From a virus, in IMG/VR virus record IMGVR_UViG_3300043496_000175, positions 43,207 to 107,206 of that record: a DNA stretch of 64,000 nt. One strand, given 5' to 3'. The translations under genes were made by a program, and so were the position numbers. Within the stretch, counting starts at the first letter, position 1. Each line of letters begins with the position of its first letter. The notes below the pieces were generated by a model. It was not told the DNA's origin, made no database searches, and saw nothing but the letters and a program-made list of their open reading frames with translations. This document shows positions 34,963 through 43,487 of the stretch, piece after piece.

Positions 34963-36732
34963 CTACAGTCTCGCGGTGGTCTTCACGACGTAGTAATCCG
35001 ACGCCTGCCCCACAGCGTTCTTCGCTCCTGGACGCTTCTCAATACCGGACGTCGGATCGGAAGTCAGTTCCTGCAGTGATGTCTTGAGCAATGTCCCCAC
35101 GCTGTTCCTGGTGTGCCGAGGTAGCCTGCGCCGCACCAGGTCTCGAAGTTTGGAGATCGGCATTCCGGTGCTCTTCAGCTCAGGGTGTTCACCAGCCAGG
35201 CCTACCAGGATCTTGGAGATCATCGCCGCCGGAGACAGATCCTGTTGCGCGGGGTTGTAGCTGATCACAGCGTCGGCCATGATGTCTTCCGCCCGTTCGT
35301 TGGCCCGTCTGGTGAGGGCATTCGCTGAGAGGCACCAACGCCACGGCAGGATCCTTGTCGCTGCGTCTTCGATGAACTCTGCGGTCACTTCCTTCTTGCC
35401 AGCAGCCAGCGCCACAATCAGCGCCTCGCGGAGCACGTGCTGGGTGACGCGGGTGGCCAGCGGATTCCACAGCAGCCGGTTGTCATCGTCATCGGCGGCC
35501 TGAATGTGGTCCTGGATCTCGCTCATCATCCGCTGCAGGCGGCGGTAGGCCAGCCGCCCGGCGGCGTCGAGCCGGATGATCTCCCGCTCAGCCTGTTCCG
35601 GCTCGGGGACCTGCAGGTCGGTGCCGTACTTGGTGCTCGCCATCTCCCAGGCCCGGCGGATCGCCTTGGCCACGCGGTAGGGGTTGCTGTCCAGGACCAG
35701 CTCCCGCAGGTTCTGCACGTAGTCCATGGCCGAGATGCCCAGGTCGGTTGGTTGACCGTCGGCGGTGAGGTACCCGTTCATGTCGAAATGATCATGATCA
35801 AAGTCGTTGTCGTCGGCGTAGGACCGGGCCACCGCAATGAAGTCCCCGGTCTTGTCCGTCTCCACCACCCAGAACCGGCCGAACATGCCACGAGCTACAA
35901 ACGAGTCCGCCCCGGACCCCATGCCATGCGCGTTGCCGCTGGTGACCTCGGAGAACACCTCGGTCTGGAAGAGCACGCACATGGAGATCGATGCGTGCTC
36001 GATGGTCAGGTCGGTGTTAGAGACGCGGGTGGTGTCGATGTCCCCCTGATCCCAGCCGTTGAGGAACAGCGACAGGGATCCGGCGTCCTTCGAGTAGGCC
36101 CCAACGTTCCGGAAGATGTCCGGCTCACCGGCCAAACAGCCACCGTGCCCTCCGTTGTTCACCACCTGATTCCGCAAGGCTTCCTGCGTGGGATCCTGGG
36201 TGAGGGTCTTCGGGCAGAGCCCGGCGTCGTAGACCTCTTTGAACTGCTTGTCGTCCGGGACCAGTGTGGGGTCCGGGTTGTTGTCCGTGAACTGTTGCAG
36301 CGCAGCGTTTTTCAGTGTGGGTAGCAGTGCCCTGCGTTGTGCGATCCCCGCGCTGAGAGCTTCCCTGAGCGGTTCGGTCCCTACGGCCAGCGCGGTGGAC
36401 TTTCCCCAGCCGGACGGAGCTACCCCCAGCGCCATCAAGATGGCCGGGATCTTGAGCCAGCCGCCGTCAGCGATCGGAGCCTGCAGCACGTAGGCACCCT
36501 GCGCAGCGATGCAGGTGGAGACCCCCAGGATGTTGTAGATGATCGCCAGGTCAGAGGTGGGATGCACCTTGACATACTCGCGGGCGTATCGCTCCAGTCC
36601 GATCTTGCTCCCCGGTCCTTCAGGGAGTGGGCGTGCGGTGATCAGTGACTCTCCGCCGTCGATCAGATCCTTGATCGTGTTGGTAGCTGCGCGCCAGGCT
36701 GGCGGAAGATCAAAAACGTCATCCGAGGTCAT
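34963..36732 (-). CDS. DUF3987-type ATPase, primase partner
   Basis: 589 residues. Walker A GVAPSGWGKST near 113, a GEPDIF segment near 208 and LFQTEVF near 260 fit the DUF3987 helicase-like ATPases that follow primase-polymerase genes in phages and mobile elements. C-terminal third is helical with RILPWRWCLSANALTRR, a region expected to be winged-helix. Start overlaps the primase gene by 14 bases. Likely unwinds DNA or loads primase. Confidence 0.78.
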   Translation of the reverse strand: MTSDDVFDLPPAWRAATNTIKDLIDGGESLITARPLPEGPGSKIGLERYAREYVKVHPTSDLAIIYNILGVSTCIAAQGAYVLQAPIADGGWLKIPAILMALGVAPSGWGKSTALAVGTEPLREALSAGIAQRRALLPTLKNAALQQFTDNNPDPTLVPDDKQFKEVYDAGLCPKTLTQDPTQEALRNQVVNNGGHGGCLAGEPDIFRNVGAYSKDAGSLSLFLNGWDQGDIDTTRVSNTDLTIEHASISMCVLFQTEVFSEVTSGNAHGMGSGADSFVARGMFGRFWVVETDKTGDFIAVARSYADDNDFDHDHFDMNGYLTADGQPTDLGISAMDYVQNLRELVLDSNPYRVAKAIRRAWEMASTKYGTDLQVPEPEQAEREIIRLDAAGRLAYRRLQRMMSEIQDHIQAADDDDNRLLWNPLATRVTQHVLREALIVALAAGKKEVTAEFIEDAATRILPWRWCLSANALTRRANERAEDIMADAVISYNPAQQDLSPAAMISKILVGLAGEHPELKSTGMPISKLRDLVRRRLPRHTRNSVGTLLKTSLQELTSDPTSGIEKRPGAKNAVGQASDYYVVKTTARL

Positions 36733-37798
36733 GGTGATCTCGCAGCCCTGACGTCAGGCCGCTGGTGATCGTGGCCTCTGCTCCCGGTGTTCCGTTGCGC
36801 ATCGCTGCGTTCAGCAATCGGGATCGGACCTTCTCCTCCGGCCAACCGGCCGCGATGGCGTCAGCGCCGGAGTGATAGGCCGTGGTGTTCAGTGCATTGT
36901 TGCGCCCGGATTCCGGACCCATCTTGTCCAGCATCGATGCCCACCTCTCGAACTCCCGCCAAGCGAGAGCCATATCTGCTTCGCTGCCATCGAGCTTCAG
37001 GGCGGGCCGCGCCGCCTTGTTGTCCGTTCCCGCCTGCCTGATCCGCTCCCGGAGGTCATCGTCCATGACACGGTTCCATGGCGCGAGAGATCCATCCTGC
37101 ACCATACGATCACGCGGCATGCCCCGCCCGGCGAACTGCACCTGAGCGCGGAACTCGGTGAACGGTACCCACCGGCGGTCCCGCGAACCCTCTCCTGGCC
37201 ACACGGTGTAGCGGTTCGGGCCGGTCCGGATGTCGATCAATAGGCCACGCCGGGAGACCTTCCTGTCGTCCACGCCGTCCCAGTCGCTGAGCCACTCTCG
37301 GGTAGCGATGGTGGCTGCCTTCTGCGTCCACTCCGGGCAGTGCAGGTACAGGTGCCAACCGCGCGGGGTCCGGGCGATCCCGATGATCTTGTCCAGCGGA
37401 ACGTGCCGGGCGAAGCGGTAGAAGGACAGCAGCGCCCGCTGAGAGTCGATGTCGATCATGATCACGTCGTTCAGACACATCGCCAACCGGCGGCGTCCTC
37501 CCGGGGCTCCGTGCTTGTCCAGCAACTCCTGGTACGGCAGCGCATCAGCCGCGCCGTGCCGGAAGCCGGTCAGCTCGCCGTCCTTCCAGATGGTGAACGG
37601 GTGTTTACCTGCGCCGTTGGAACAATCCATGGTCCCGCCGATGGCGACGTCGTGATCGGTGGTCCGATGAAACCCGCCACGAGAGCACAAGCACTCTCCG
37701 AGCGCCCCGAGTGCCCAGAGGTAGAACCATGTGGTGTTGCCCAGGCGCGCGTCTGTCGGCTCGATTGACAGACTGAGGGGTTGCGTGGACGATAACAA
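36719..37798 (-). CDS. Bifunctional primase-polymerase (Prim-Pol)
   Basis: 359 residues, TTG start with AGGAAAGG 12 bases upstream. Archaeo-eukaryotic primase fold: VIMIDIDSQ near 118 (DxD), RTPRGWHLYLHC near 148 (catalytic His region), and LLIDIRTGPNRYTVWPG near 197. GGFHRTT/CSNGAGKHPF precedes, as in bifunctional primases. Makes primers for the Pol I encoded at 18563. It lies on the opposite strand and 17 kb away from the main replication operon. Confidence 0.85.
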   Translation of the reverse strand: MLSSTQPLSLSIEPTDARLGNTTWFYLWALGALGECLCSRGGFHRTTDHDVAIGGTMDCSNGAGKHPFTIWKDGELTGFRHGAADALPYQELLDKHGAPGGRRRLAMCLNDVIMIDIDSQRALLSFYRFARHVPLDKIIGIARTPRGWHLYLHCPEWTQKAATIATREWLSDWDGVDDRKVSRRGLLIDIRTGPNRYTVWPGEGSRDRRWVPFTEFRAQVQFAGRGMPRDRMVQDGSLAPWNRVMDDDLRERIRQAGTDNKAARPALKLDGSEADMALAWREFERWASMLDKMGPESGRNNALNTTAYHSGADAIAAGWPEEKVRSRLLNAAMRNGTPGAEATITSGLTSGLRDHHDLG

Positions 37799-37836
37799 CT
37801 GAGGACCGAACCTTTCCTGGCGGCAGCGGGATTGGT

Positions 37837-37868
37837 AGACCCCGATCGTGTGGCAGCGATCGGGGTCT
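37837..37868 (+). terminator. Strong 12-bp hairpin, rightward terminator
   Basis: AGACCCCGATCG pairs perfectly with CGATCGGGGTCT around an eight-base loop. On the + strand it is followed by TTTCTCGTTCT, so it terminates rightward RNA best. It lies between two leftward genes, where a rightward terminator is unexpected unless a + strand RNA starts nearby (see findings). It could also slow leftward transcription. Confidence 0.7.
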
Positions 37869-37876
37869 TTCTCGTT

Positions 37877-38020
37877 CTACTTCTCGGCGGGCTTGTTCTC
37901 CCCCACCGGTGCCTTGTTGCTGGCTGCGGTCTTCTTCTCCGCTACCGGTGCTTCAGCGGCCTTGCCCGCAGCCTTCTGGGCGTCGGACAGTTCCTGCAGA
38001 ACCTCTGAGTTCGAGGACAT
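37877..38020 (-). CDS. Very small Lys/Ala-rich protein
   Basis: 47 residues, ATG 38020 preceded by AGGAGAG at ideal spacing. Sequence is helical then Lys/Ala/Pro/Glu-rich (KAAEAPVAEKK...NKAPVGENKPAEK), like disordered scaffold or tail accessory peptides. Directly downstream of the virion-like protein at 38033, and its stop lies just above the hairpin at 37837. Confidence 0.65.
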   Translation of the reverse strand: MSSNSEVLQELSDAQKAAGKAAEAPVAEKKTAASNKAPVGENKPAEK

Positions 38021-38032
38021 TTTCTCTCCTGG

Positions 38033-38371
38033 TTACTTGTAGGCGTTGATGTAAAACGAGATGTTGTCGGTGCCGGACGCCGGGGCGGCGGAGAAGGTGA
38101 CGACGACGTTGGCGGTGGTCACGCTGGATACGTGATGCAGCGCGGACGAGACAGCGTTGCGTGGGGTGACCTGGACACTGGTTGGAGAGATGCCGTTACC
38201 GGAGGAGTTCTTCAGTCCGTGGGGGAAGGTGAACGCGGTAGCGGAAGCATCACCGTTTGCGGTGACCGCGAGCTTGACACCCTCCAAGGCATCATGGGGA
38301 GCCTGCGGTGCATCGGACCGAGCCTTCCACGCAGCACCGAGGGTTCCGAGGGTTGAGGTATTTCCGGCCAT
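38033..38371 (-). CDS. Small virion-like protein
   Basis: 112 residues from ATG 38371 (GAGAGGA nine bases upstream). C-terminal half is a compact beta domain (FTFPHGLKNSSGNGISPTSVQVTP, VVVTFSAAPASGTDNISFYINAY) of the kind repeated in small phage surface or decoration proteins. Function uncertain. Confidence 0.6.
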   Translation of the reverse strand: MAGNTSTLGTLGAAWKARSDAPQAPHDALEGVKLAVTANGDASATAFTFPHGLKNSSGNGISPTSVQVTPRNAVSSALHHVSSVTTANVVVTFSAAPASGTDNISFYINAYK

Positions 38372-38428
38372 GGGGGTGAGTCCTCTCACAAGGTGGTCTT
38401 TAGCCCATGACGGTACCGCCCTCTGACC

Positions 38429-38656
38429 TCAGTTGCCTAGCAGGGATCGCCCTGCATCTGTCAGAGCGAGGACTCGTTCGCCGCCGCGAGCGTTGTCCTG
38501 GTGACTGACAGTGATGAGTCCCTCGTTCAGCAGCGCTCTGACGCGACGGTAGGTAGCCCGCTGTGGCAGCCCCGTCTGTCTGGAAATCCAGAGCGTCCGG
38601 TTGAACCGCCTGCTGATCAGGTCAAGGATCAGCAGACGATCATCCTCGGGCGGCAC
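38429..38656 (-). CDS. Winged-helix DNA-binding protein
   Basis: 75 residues from GTG 38656; GTG 38674 gives 81. DDRLLILDLISRRFNRTLWISRQTGLPQ... is a clear winged helix: helix, recognition helix (ATYRRVRALLNEGLI), then a wing (GERVLALTDAGRSLL). Resembles MarR/PadR-type single domains. Probably regulatory. Start overlaps the end of the upstream HTH gene. Confidence 0.7.
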   Translation of the reverse strand: MPPEDDRLLILDLISRRFNRTLWISRQTGLPQRATYRRVRALLNEGLITVSHQDNARGGERVLALTDAGRSLLGN

Positions 38657-39155
38657 CGGTAGGCACCTTCCCACCCCGGTAGCCCCGGCGGGTCTCTCCG
38701 GCGACGAAGTAGCCGGGCCCTGGGCGGGTGGCCAGGTGGTCCCGCAGCTCGTTCGGATCCCACAGCGGATGCCCCCGGTAGTGCTTCACCGGCTGGGGAG
38801 CAGGGGACAGCGTCTCCAGTCCCTCAGCGGCCCGCTTGGCTGCCCGGCGGACGTAGGAGTTGAAGGTGGTCTCCGCGATCGGGGTCGGGTTGTACAGCGC
38901 CGCGCACTGCCGGGTGTCGAGCAGGTCCCGGTCGGTGAGCTTCACTTCCCTGGTGCGCCGGTTCGGCACCTTGGTCTTGTTCGCGGCGACCAGTGGCTGA
39001 ATCTGCTCTGGCGTCCACAGAGGATCCTGGTGCACCGGAGTAGGCAAGCCGGGGTAGGTCTGCCAGGTCCTGGGGAACTGGTACGGGTCTTCCCCGAGCA
39101 GCAGCGCCACCTGGCGGACGGTCAGTAGTTGTTCATCGTTCCATGAAGCCATCAT
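38640..39155 (-). CDS. Tandem helix-turn-helix protein
   Basis: 171 residues from ATG 39155. Two excisionase/MerR-type HTH-like units: LLTVRQVALLLGEDPY and LLDTRQCAALYNPTPIAETTF, each followed by a segment ending in a DPLW(T/D)P(E/N)-type turn, suggesting an internal duplication. C-terminus basic (ETRRGYRGGKVP). A promoter -10 (TACAAT) lies six bases before the ATG, overlapping AGGAGC. Confidence 0.65.
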   Translation of the reverse strand: MMASWNDEQLLTVRQVALLLGEDPYQFPRTWQTYPGLPTPVHQDPLWTPEQIQPLVAANKTKVPNRRTREVKLTDRDLLDTRQCAALYNPTPIAETTFNSYVRRAAKRAAEGLETLSPAPQPVKHYRGHPLWDPNELRDHLATRPGPGYFVAGETRRGYRGGKVPTGAARG

Positions 39156-39159
39156 GCTC

Positions 39160-39549
39160 CTATTGTAGAGTAACGGGCGGTAGAGTGTCCAGCCATGCCT
39201 TGCACTCACGGCACTGCCATCCAGCAGGAGCCAGGTATGCAGGCTGCCCGCAGTGGTCCGGCTGGTCTGCGCGGGGCTCGGGCTGGATTGCTGAGGGGAC
39301 GTGCATTTGCAGCCATCCCCCGAAGTCCAGGTCCACCTTCAGCCGGGAGTACTCCTGCATCGCGGCGGCGTACCGGGCATCCTTGTTACTGATAGCTGCC
39401 AGCTTGTTGAGCCGCTCGTAGGGATCAAACGAGTAGCGCTCGTGCATGTGTTTGCCGTCCTCATCCACCCACCCCCACTCCACCGGAGAGATCGGTACTT
39501 GGTGTAGGGCCTTGCCGCAGTACGGGGCTGCGCAGGTTGCGGTGCTCAC
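39160..39549 (-). CDS. Zinc-ribbon-like hypothetical protein
   Basis: 129 residues. Cys pairs at both ends (CAAPYCGK and CRECKAW, plus HCGQ) could bind one or two zincs; the middle is helical (YERLNKLAAISNKDARYAAAMQEYSRL). GTG start overlaps the upstream stop. Its 3' end contains the promoter for the next gene. Function unknown. Confidence 0.6.
   Translation of the reverse strand: MSTATCAAPYCGKALHQVPISPVEWGWVDEDGKHMHERYSFDPYERLNKLAAISNKDARYAAAMQEYSRLKVDLDFGGWLQMHVPSAIQPEPRADQPDHCGQPAYLAPAGWQCRECKAWLDTLPPVTLQ
39162..39191 (-). promoter_or_regulatory. Leftward promoter, TGGACA-18-TACAAT
   Basis: TGGACA (39186-39191) and TACAAT (39162-39167) 18 bases apart, upstream of the tandem HTH gene. Same 18-base spacing as the promoter family of the right arm. 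RNA would start about at the ATG, so translation may be leaderless or use AGGAGC. Confidence 0.6.
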
Positions 39550-39854
39550 AGCTCGTGCCTGATGCCGCGCTCGATCTCATCATGAGAGATCGAGAGATGG
39601 TGGCCACCAACCGGGTAGGTGTCGTTGCCCTTGACCACCGCGCAGGCCCAGGAATTACCGCTGGTGTGCTCGAACGGCACCACCCAAAGGCCGGTGAGCG
39701 GCAGCTCAACTATGAACCCGAGTGGGTAGTGCTTGATCTGTACCGGCAGCTTGGCCAGCATGCCATAGGTACTGGTGGGTGGACAGCTCTCCAGGAACGC
39801 CTGACGCTCCGCACGCTTGTTCTCGGCGTACTGCCGGATGGAATCAAAGGACAT
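39546..39854 (-). CDS. Hypothetical protein
   Basis: 102 residues from ATG 39854, which overlaps the previous stop (TGATG). Helical start (SFDSIRQYAENKRAERQAFLES) and a beta C-terminal half (YPLGFIVELPLTGLWVVPFEH). A longer open frame upstream runs through the neighbouring gene in another frame and is not used. Function unknown. Confidence 0.6.
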   Translation of the reverse strand: MSFDSIRQYAENKRAERQAFLESCPPTSTYGMLAKLPVQIKHYPLGFIVELPLTGLWVVPFEHTSGNSWACAVVKGNDTYPVGGHHLSISHDEIERGIRHEL

Positions 39855-40126
39855 CAGAGCACCACCTTGAAGCAAGACTCCACTGTCTCGAACACGCATA
39901 GCAGAGATGGACCACCCTCTTCGTAGGCATGGGTGGTGCGAAGGTGTTTCCCTTTGGGATCGAACTTCTCGATGGTGAAGCCGTCTAGGTAGAAGCCTGC
40001 CGGAACTCGTCTCACGGTTCCGCTGTACTGGAAGCGGAATAAGTTGAGGTCGTCGGGCTGTAGTGCCTGGATAACGATGAAGTCGCCGTCCTTGATCCGG
40101 CTCATCGCGATTCTCTTGAGGTACAT
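39854..40126 (-). CDS. Hypothetical protein
   Basis: 90 residues, ATG 40126 after a CCGAGCAGGGAGAATC leader, a variant of the right-arm leader motif. Beta-rich (DGDFIVIQALQPDDLNLFRF). First gene of the leftward 40126-38429 group. No recognised function. Confidence 0.6.
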   Translation of the reverse strand: MYLKRIAMSRIKDGDFIVIQALQPDDLNLFRFQYSGTVRRVPAGFYLDGFTIEKFDPKGKHLRTTHAYEEGGPSLLCVFETVESCFKVVL

Positions 40127-40157
40127 GATTCTCCCTGCTCGGGGTTGGTGTCTGCCT

Positions 40158-40186
40158 AGAGTAACGGTAGAGTGTCAGTATGTCAA
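40158..40186 (-). promoter_or_regulatory. Leftward promoter, TTGACA-17-TACTCT
   Basis: TTGACA at 40181-40186 and TACTCT at 40158-40163. On the opposite strand TAGAGT (40168-40173) sits six bases before the ATG at 40180, so this short region may fire both ways. Confidence 0.6.
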
Positions 40187-40536
40187 CGTGGGCAGTAGAC
40201 GTCTGGATCGGGGTGGACGGTCCCATTGATGAGGAAGGCCGGATCGCGCGGGACGCTGCGTGGGCCGGTGGACACATGGTGCACCGCTTCATCGTGGAAG
40301 CGGAGTGGCACTTGGATGCTGAGCTGGCGGCCTGCCAGATGGCAGCTTCGCACGGCGGATGGACGCCGGTACGTAGCCGCGTGCTAGGGCAGGTTGAGCC
40401 GGTTCACGACCTTGGCCATGACGCTGTTGGGGATGGCGAACTCAATCCCGATACGGCGGGGCTCCTCGCCCGCCTTGATGCGGTCGTAGATCTCTTCGAG
40501 CTGGCCGAGCGTCAGGTCATAGTGCCCCGGCCCTGA
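40180..40536 (+). CDS. Possible rightward gene overlapping GH81 end
   Basis: 118 residues. The first 68 (VDVWIGVDGPIDEEGRIARD..., HRFIVEAEWHLDAELAACQM) look protein-like and fill a stretch with no leftward gene. The rest lies antisense to the end of the GH81 gene. TAGAGT six bases upstream of the ATG would make it leaderless. It would be the only + gene in the 23.7-64 kb part, hence moderate confidence. Confidence 0.45.
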   Translation: MSTWAVDVWIGVDGPIDEEGRIARDAAWAGGHMVHRFIVEAEWHLDAELAACQMAASHGGWTPVRSRVLGQVEPVHDLGHDAVGDGELNPDTAGLLARLDAVVDLFELAERQVIVPRP

Positions 40537-43068
40537 CCGGATCACCCCAATCAGGAACTGCCGGGGGTCGTCCCGCAGGAACGAGGTATCCACCGGGGTC
40601 TCCGGGTCCACCGGATCCGGAGGCTCCTCCAGCCACGGCACCAACACGATCGTCAAGATCGTGCGGGACAAGGACAACGCAGACCCTGCCAACGTCATGG
40701 GCTGGCCGAGAGCTGTCTGGGACGTGGTGGAAACAGAGCGGGCAGTGCCGGACAAGGACTTGCTAGAAGACAGACCTAGAGCCCCGGTGGTGGTGCTCGT
40801 GCTCTGCGCTGCACCGGACAGAGTCTTGGCGGTGCTGGTGGTTTGGCTGGCGATATGCACCAGGGCCTGGGTCTTGGAAGACCCATCGTCAAAGGAACTG
40901 AGAGCTAGTGTCTTGGTCCAGGCATCATCGGGGTTGACCTGGGAGTAGGCCCCGAGAATGACTGCCTTCCAGCCATCCTCGGGCTGCGTCCACACCCGCA
41001 CCTGCGCCCCGGAGCCGCCGGAGCCGTTCAGGGTGATGGTCTCCCCGTTGGTGTAGCCGGTGCCGTGCTGGTCGAAGATGATGTACACGCCGATGATCTG
41101 CCCGGCGGTGATGTTGACGTTGAAACCCAGGCCGCTGCCGGTACCGCCGGAAGCGACCAGGCCGTTGGTGTACCCCTGCCCAGTGGGGGAGAACTGCGCA
41201 GCGGTGTACCCGCTGCCGCCGTTGAGCAGCTCCGCCCGCCACACACTGGTGCGGGTCCACAGAGCGCTGAGCTTGGACGCCCACACCTCAGCGATCCAGT
41301 CATCAGGGATCAGCAGCTCAGTGGCGGGAATGGTCGGCAACATCTGGATGCCGAAAATGTACTCAGCCTGCGCACCGAACCAGGTGGCGTAGTCCACCTT
41401 GTTGGACCAGAGGATCCCCACCACCCCGTGGTCGTTGAATGGCTCCGGGTAGATGGTGTCGGACTGCTTGATCTGCCAGTACCGCTTGGCGGTGGCGGCC
41501 TCTTGCGCCAACAGCAGGCGGCCTAGCTCAGTGAGTTGCGTTTGGCTGGACGCCACGCCCCACAGGTGCAGCCCGTACCAGGCATTCACCGCCTCGCTGG
41601 TGGACTCCTGATTCCGGTTGTCCCCGAACTCGAAGGTCCCCGCCGCCCAGGAGTGCCCCTCGTACCAATCGAAGCAGCGCATCGGGGTGAACCAGGTGTC
41701 CGTGGCGCTGGGGTTCGCGATGTCACGGACCAGGTCGTTGATCGTGGTCTGGTAGGTGGTCAGCCACGCCCCGTCGAACTTGGCGATTACCGCTGCAGCG
41801 TAGATGACGTAGCCGTAGTGGAAGTTGTGGTCGTTGTATCGGCCGTTGCCGAAGTCGGAGTCCTGGTTGGTGAGCCCGGCGGCGGAGACGATGCCCTTCC
41901 ACATGGTGTCGTACCGCAAGCTGGTAGACAGGTTCCCGGCCAGGTACTGGTTGATGACAGCTTTCAGGTTGTTCAGCAGCGTGTTCCGGGCGGTGGTGTC
42001 TCCCACCTGGTCCGCGATCAGCGCCAGCCGCGCAGCCTTGGCAAGCTGCTTCCCGCCGAAGTAGGTGTCGGAAACCTGTGGCACGAACGTCTTGTCGCTG
42101 GCCAATGCAGTGGTAACGGCCGAAAGTCGTGATGCGTCAATAGGATTGGCGTTGTTCCAGCTAGTAGTGGGTAGCGGAATCGCCAGGGACCAGGAGTACC
42201 CCAGCACCGCACGGGCGGACCCACGCAGAGTGGAGAGGGTGAACCCTGTGGGGTAGCTAGGACTGGAAAGCCAGTCCTGGTGGTGCGGCAGCGCGTAGGT
42301 GAGCAGCGTCCCGGTGCCGGTGCTCGACCAGGTGTAGACCTCGGTCGCGGTGTTGCTGGCGATCGTGTAGTCCACCGTGCCGCCGGTATGAATCCGCGTG
42401 GCGGATGAGTCCAGCGTTGCCTCGGTAGCACCTGTGGGAAGCAGCGCCATCCGGAAGGTGCCAGTGAAGGCTGCGCCTGCCGTCAAAGTGTTAGCTGTAG
42501 ACAAGGTGAGGGTTACGCTCGCGGACGTGTAAAGAATCCAGGTTTGTCCGTTGTTGAGGGTGACCTTGAACTTGGTGCCGGTGAAGGTACCGGTGGACCC
42601 TACGGCGGTTCCGTTCATGGTCAGGATGGCGTTCTGCGTGTTCACCACCGGGGTCACGCCGGAGTAGTTCATGGTCACGTAGGCCGCGCCCCGGACAATC
42701 GTTGCGGCCATGGACCCGCCGGGCAAGGTCCAGGTGAGGGTGGCTCCCAGGTCGGTGAACGCCGTCAGCTTCTGCGCCGTGCTGGTGGCGGTGGCACGCA
42801 GCGAGAAGTTCTGCAGCATGGTCGCCAGGACCGCGTTGGGAAAGCTGGTGTTGGCCTGGGGGACGCAGAAGTCAAGCCCTTGGGTGGTCACCTTCACCAT
42901 GTACGGGAAGATGTTGATCGGCTGCTGGCCGGTGCCGAGCAGGAAGTTCTCGAACCAGGCGTTGGTGGGGATCGGCCCGGTCAGGGTGGTGCGCGCACTA
43001 TCTACGGGGTAGTAGCTAACCCCGGCGGGGAAGACCGGTGCTGATGTTGAGATCGCAGTCCTGGTCAT
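40384..43068 (-). CDS. GH81 endo-beta-1,3-glucanase fibre
   Basis: 894 residues. Starts with the GH81 N-terminal module (GPIPTNAWFENFLLG) and has the family's signature block DHNFHYGY near 411, DWYEGHSWAAG near 466 and NRNQESTSEAVNAW near 483, with catalytic Asp and Glu present. After the barrel come a Gly-rich beta segment, three SLSGTARSxST repeats, and a C-terminal 60 residues (LTLGQLEEIYDRI, EFAIPNSVMAKVVNRL) that look like an HTH-type bundle. No signal peptide, so a virion or lysis-released enzyme. GH81 cleaves beta-1,3-glucan. Confidence 0.88.
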   Translation of the reverse strand: MTRTAISTSAPVFPAGVSYYPVDSARTTLTGPIPTNAWFENFLLGTGQQPINIFPYMVKVTTQGLDFCVPQANTSFPNAVLATMLQNFSLRATATSTAQKLTAFTDLGATLTWTLPGGSMAATIVRGAAYVTMNYSGVTPVVNTQNAILTMNGTAVGSTGTFTGTKFKVTLNNGQTWILYTSASVTLTLSTANTLTAGAAFTGTFRMALLPTGATEATLDSSATRIHTGGTVDYTIASNTATEVYTWSSTGTGTLLTYALPHHQDWLSSPSYPTGFTLSTLRGSARAVLGYSWSLAIPLPTTSWNNANPIDASRLSAVTTALASDKTFVPQVSDTYFGGKQLAKAARLALIADQVGDTTARNTLLNNLKAVINQYLAGNLSTSLRYDTMWKGIVSAAGLTNQDSDFGNGRYNDHNFHYGYVIYAAAVIAKFDGAWLTTYQTTINDLVRDIANPSATDTWFTPMRCFDWYEGHSWAAGTFEFGDNRNQESTSEAVNAWYGLHLWGVASSQTQLTELGRLLLAQEAATAKRYWQIKQSDTIYPEPFNDHGVVGILWSNKVDYATWFGAQAEYIFGIQMLPTIPATELLIPDDWIAEVWASKLSALWTRTSVWRAELLNGGSGYTAAQFSPTGQGYTNGLVASGGTGSGLGFNVNITAGQIIGVYIIFDQHGTGYTNGETITLNGSGGSGAQVRVWTQPEDGWKAVILGAYSQVNPDDAWTKTLALSSFDDGSSKTQALVHIASQTTSTAKTLSGAAQSTSTTTGALGLSSSKSLSGTARSVSTTSQTALGQPMTLAGSALSLSRTILTIVLVPWLEEPPDPVDPETPVDTSFLRDDPRQFLIGVIRSGPGHYDLTLGQLEEIYDRIKAGEEPRRIGIEFAIPNSVMAKVVNRLNLP

Positions 43069-43073
43069 GGATG

Positions 43074-43487
43074 TCAGTCGATCGAGACCGTGATACTACC
43101 GATCGCTGCCGTTAGTGTGTCAGACGCTGCCGGGGTCCGTGGGGTCACCATGTCCCCGAACGCCACGCACTCCCCGGTGGTGCCGGACGCGGTGGACACC
43201 AGCGCCCAGTAGGTCACCGCCGTGGTTCCGTTGGCTCCGGTGAGCGGCCCGTAGGACAGTCCGGCGGTGTTGGCGATGACGCGAGGGGTCCCCGAAGGGG
43301 TCCCCATAGCGCAGAGCTGCCGGGAGTAGCCAGTGGCGGCGTACTCGGTCATGGTGGCCGGGGTGGTTGTCACGCTCGCCGGAGCGGTGAGCAGCGCCAG
43401 GTAGAGGTTGCGTGCGGTGATATTGGTGCGCCCGCTCATGCCGTCCAGGGCGATGCCTGCGCCGACGACAGTCAGTTTTCCAGCCAT
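43074..43487 (-). CDS. Small tail-fibre-type protein next to GH81
   Basis: 137 residues: hydrophobic-Gly N-terminus, RNLYLALLTAP, ATGYSRQL, YWALVSTASG, a pattern frequent in short phage tail-fibre proteins. Start ATG with GGAGGGTCTGAGCC. Five bases separate it from the GH81 gene. Similar plan to the protein at 26834. Probably couples the enzyme to the virion. Confidence 0.7.
   Translation of the reverse strand: MAGKLTVVGAGIALDGMSGRTNITARNLYLALLTAPASVTTTPATMTEYAATGYSRQLCAMGTPSGTPRVIANTAGLSYGPLTGANGTTAVTYWALVSTASGTTGECVAFGDMVTPRTPAASDTLTAAIGSITVSID

Noticed and set aside
39546-40292. 248-codon leftward frame starting at 40292
   Set aside because: Its N-terminal part reads through another gene (39854-40126) and a promoter. 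Only the last 102 codons, from ATG 39854, are accepted.
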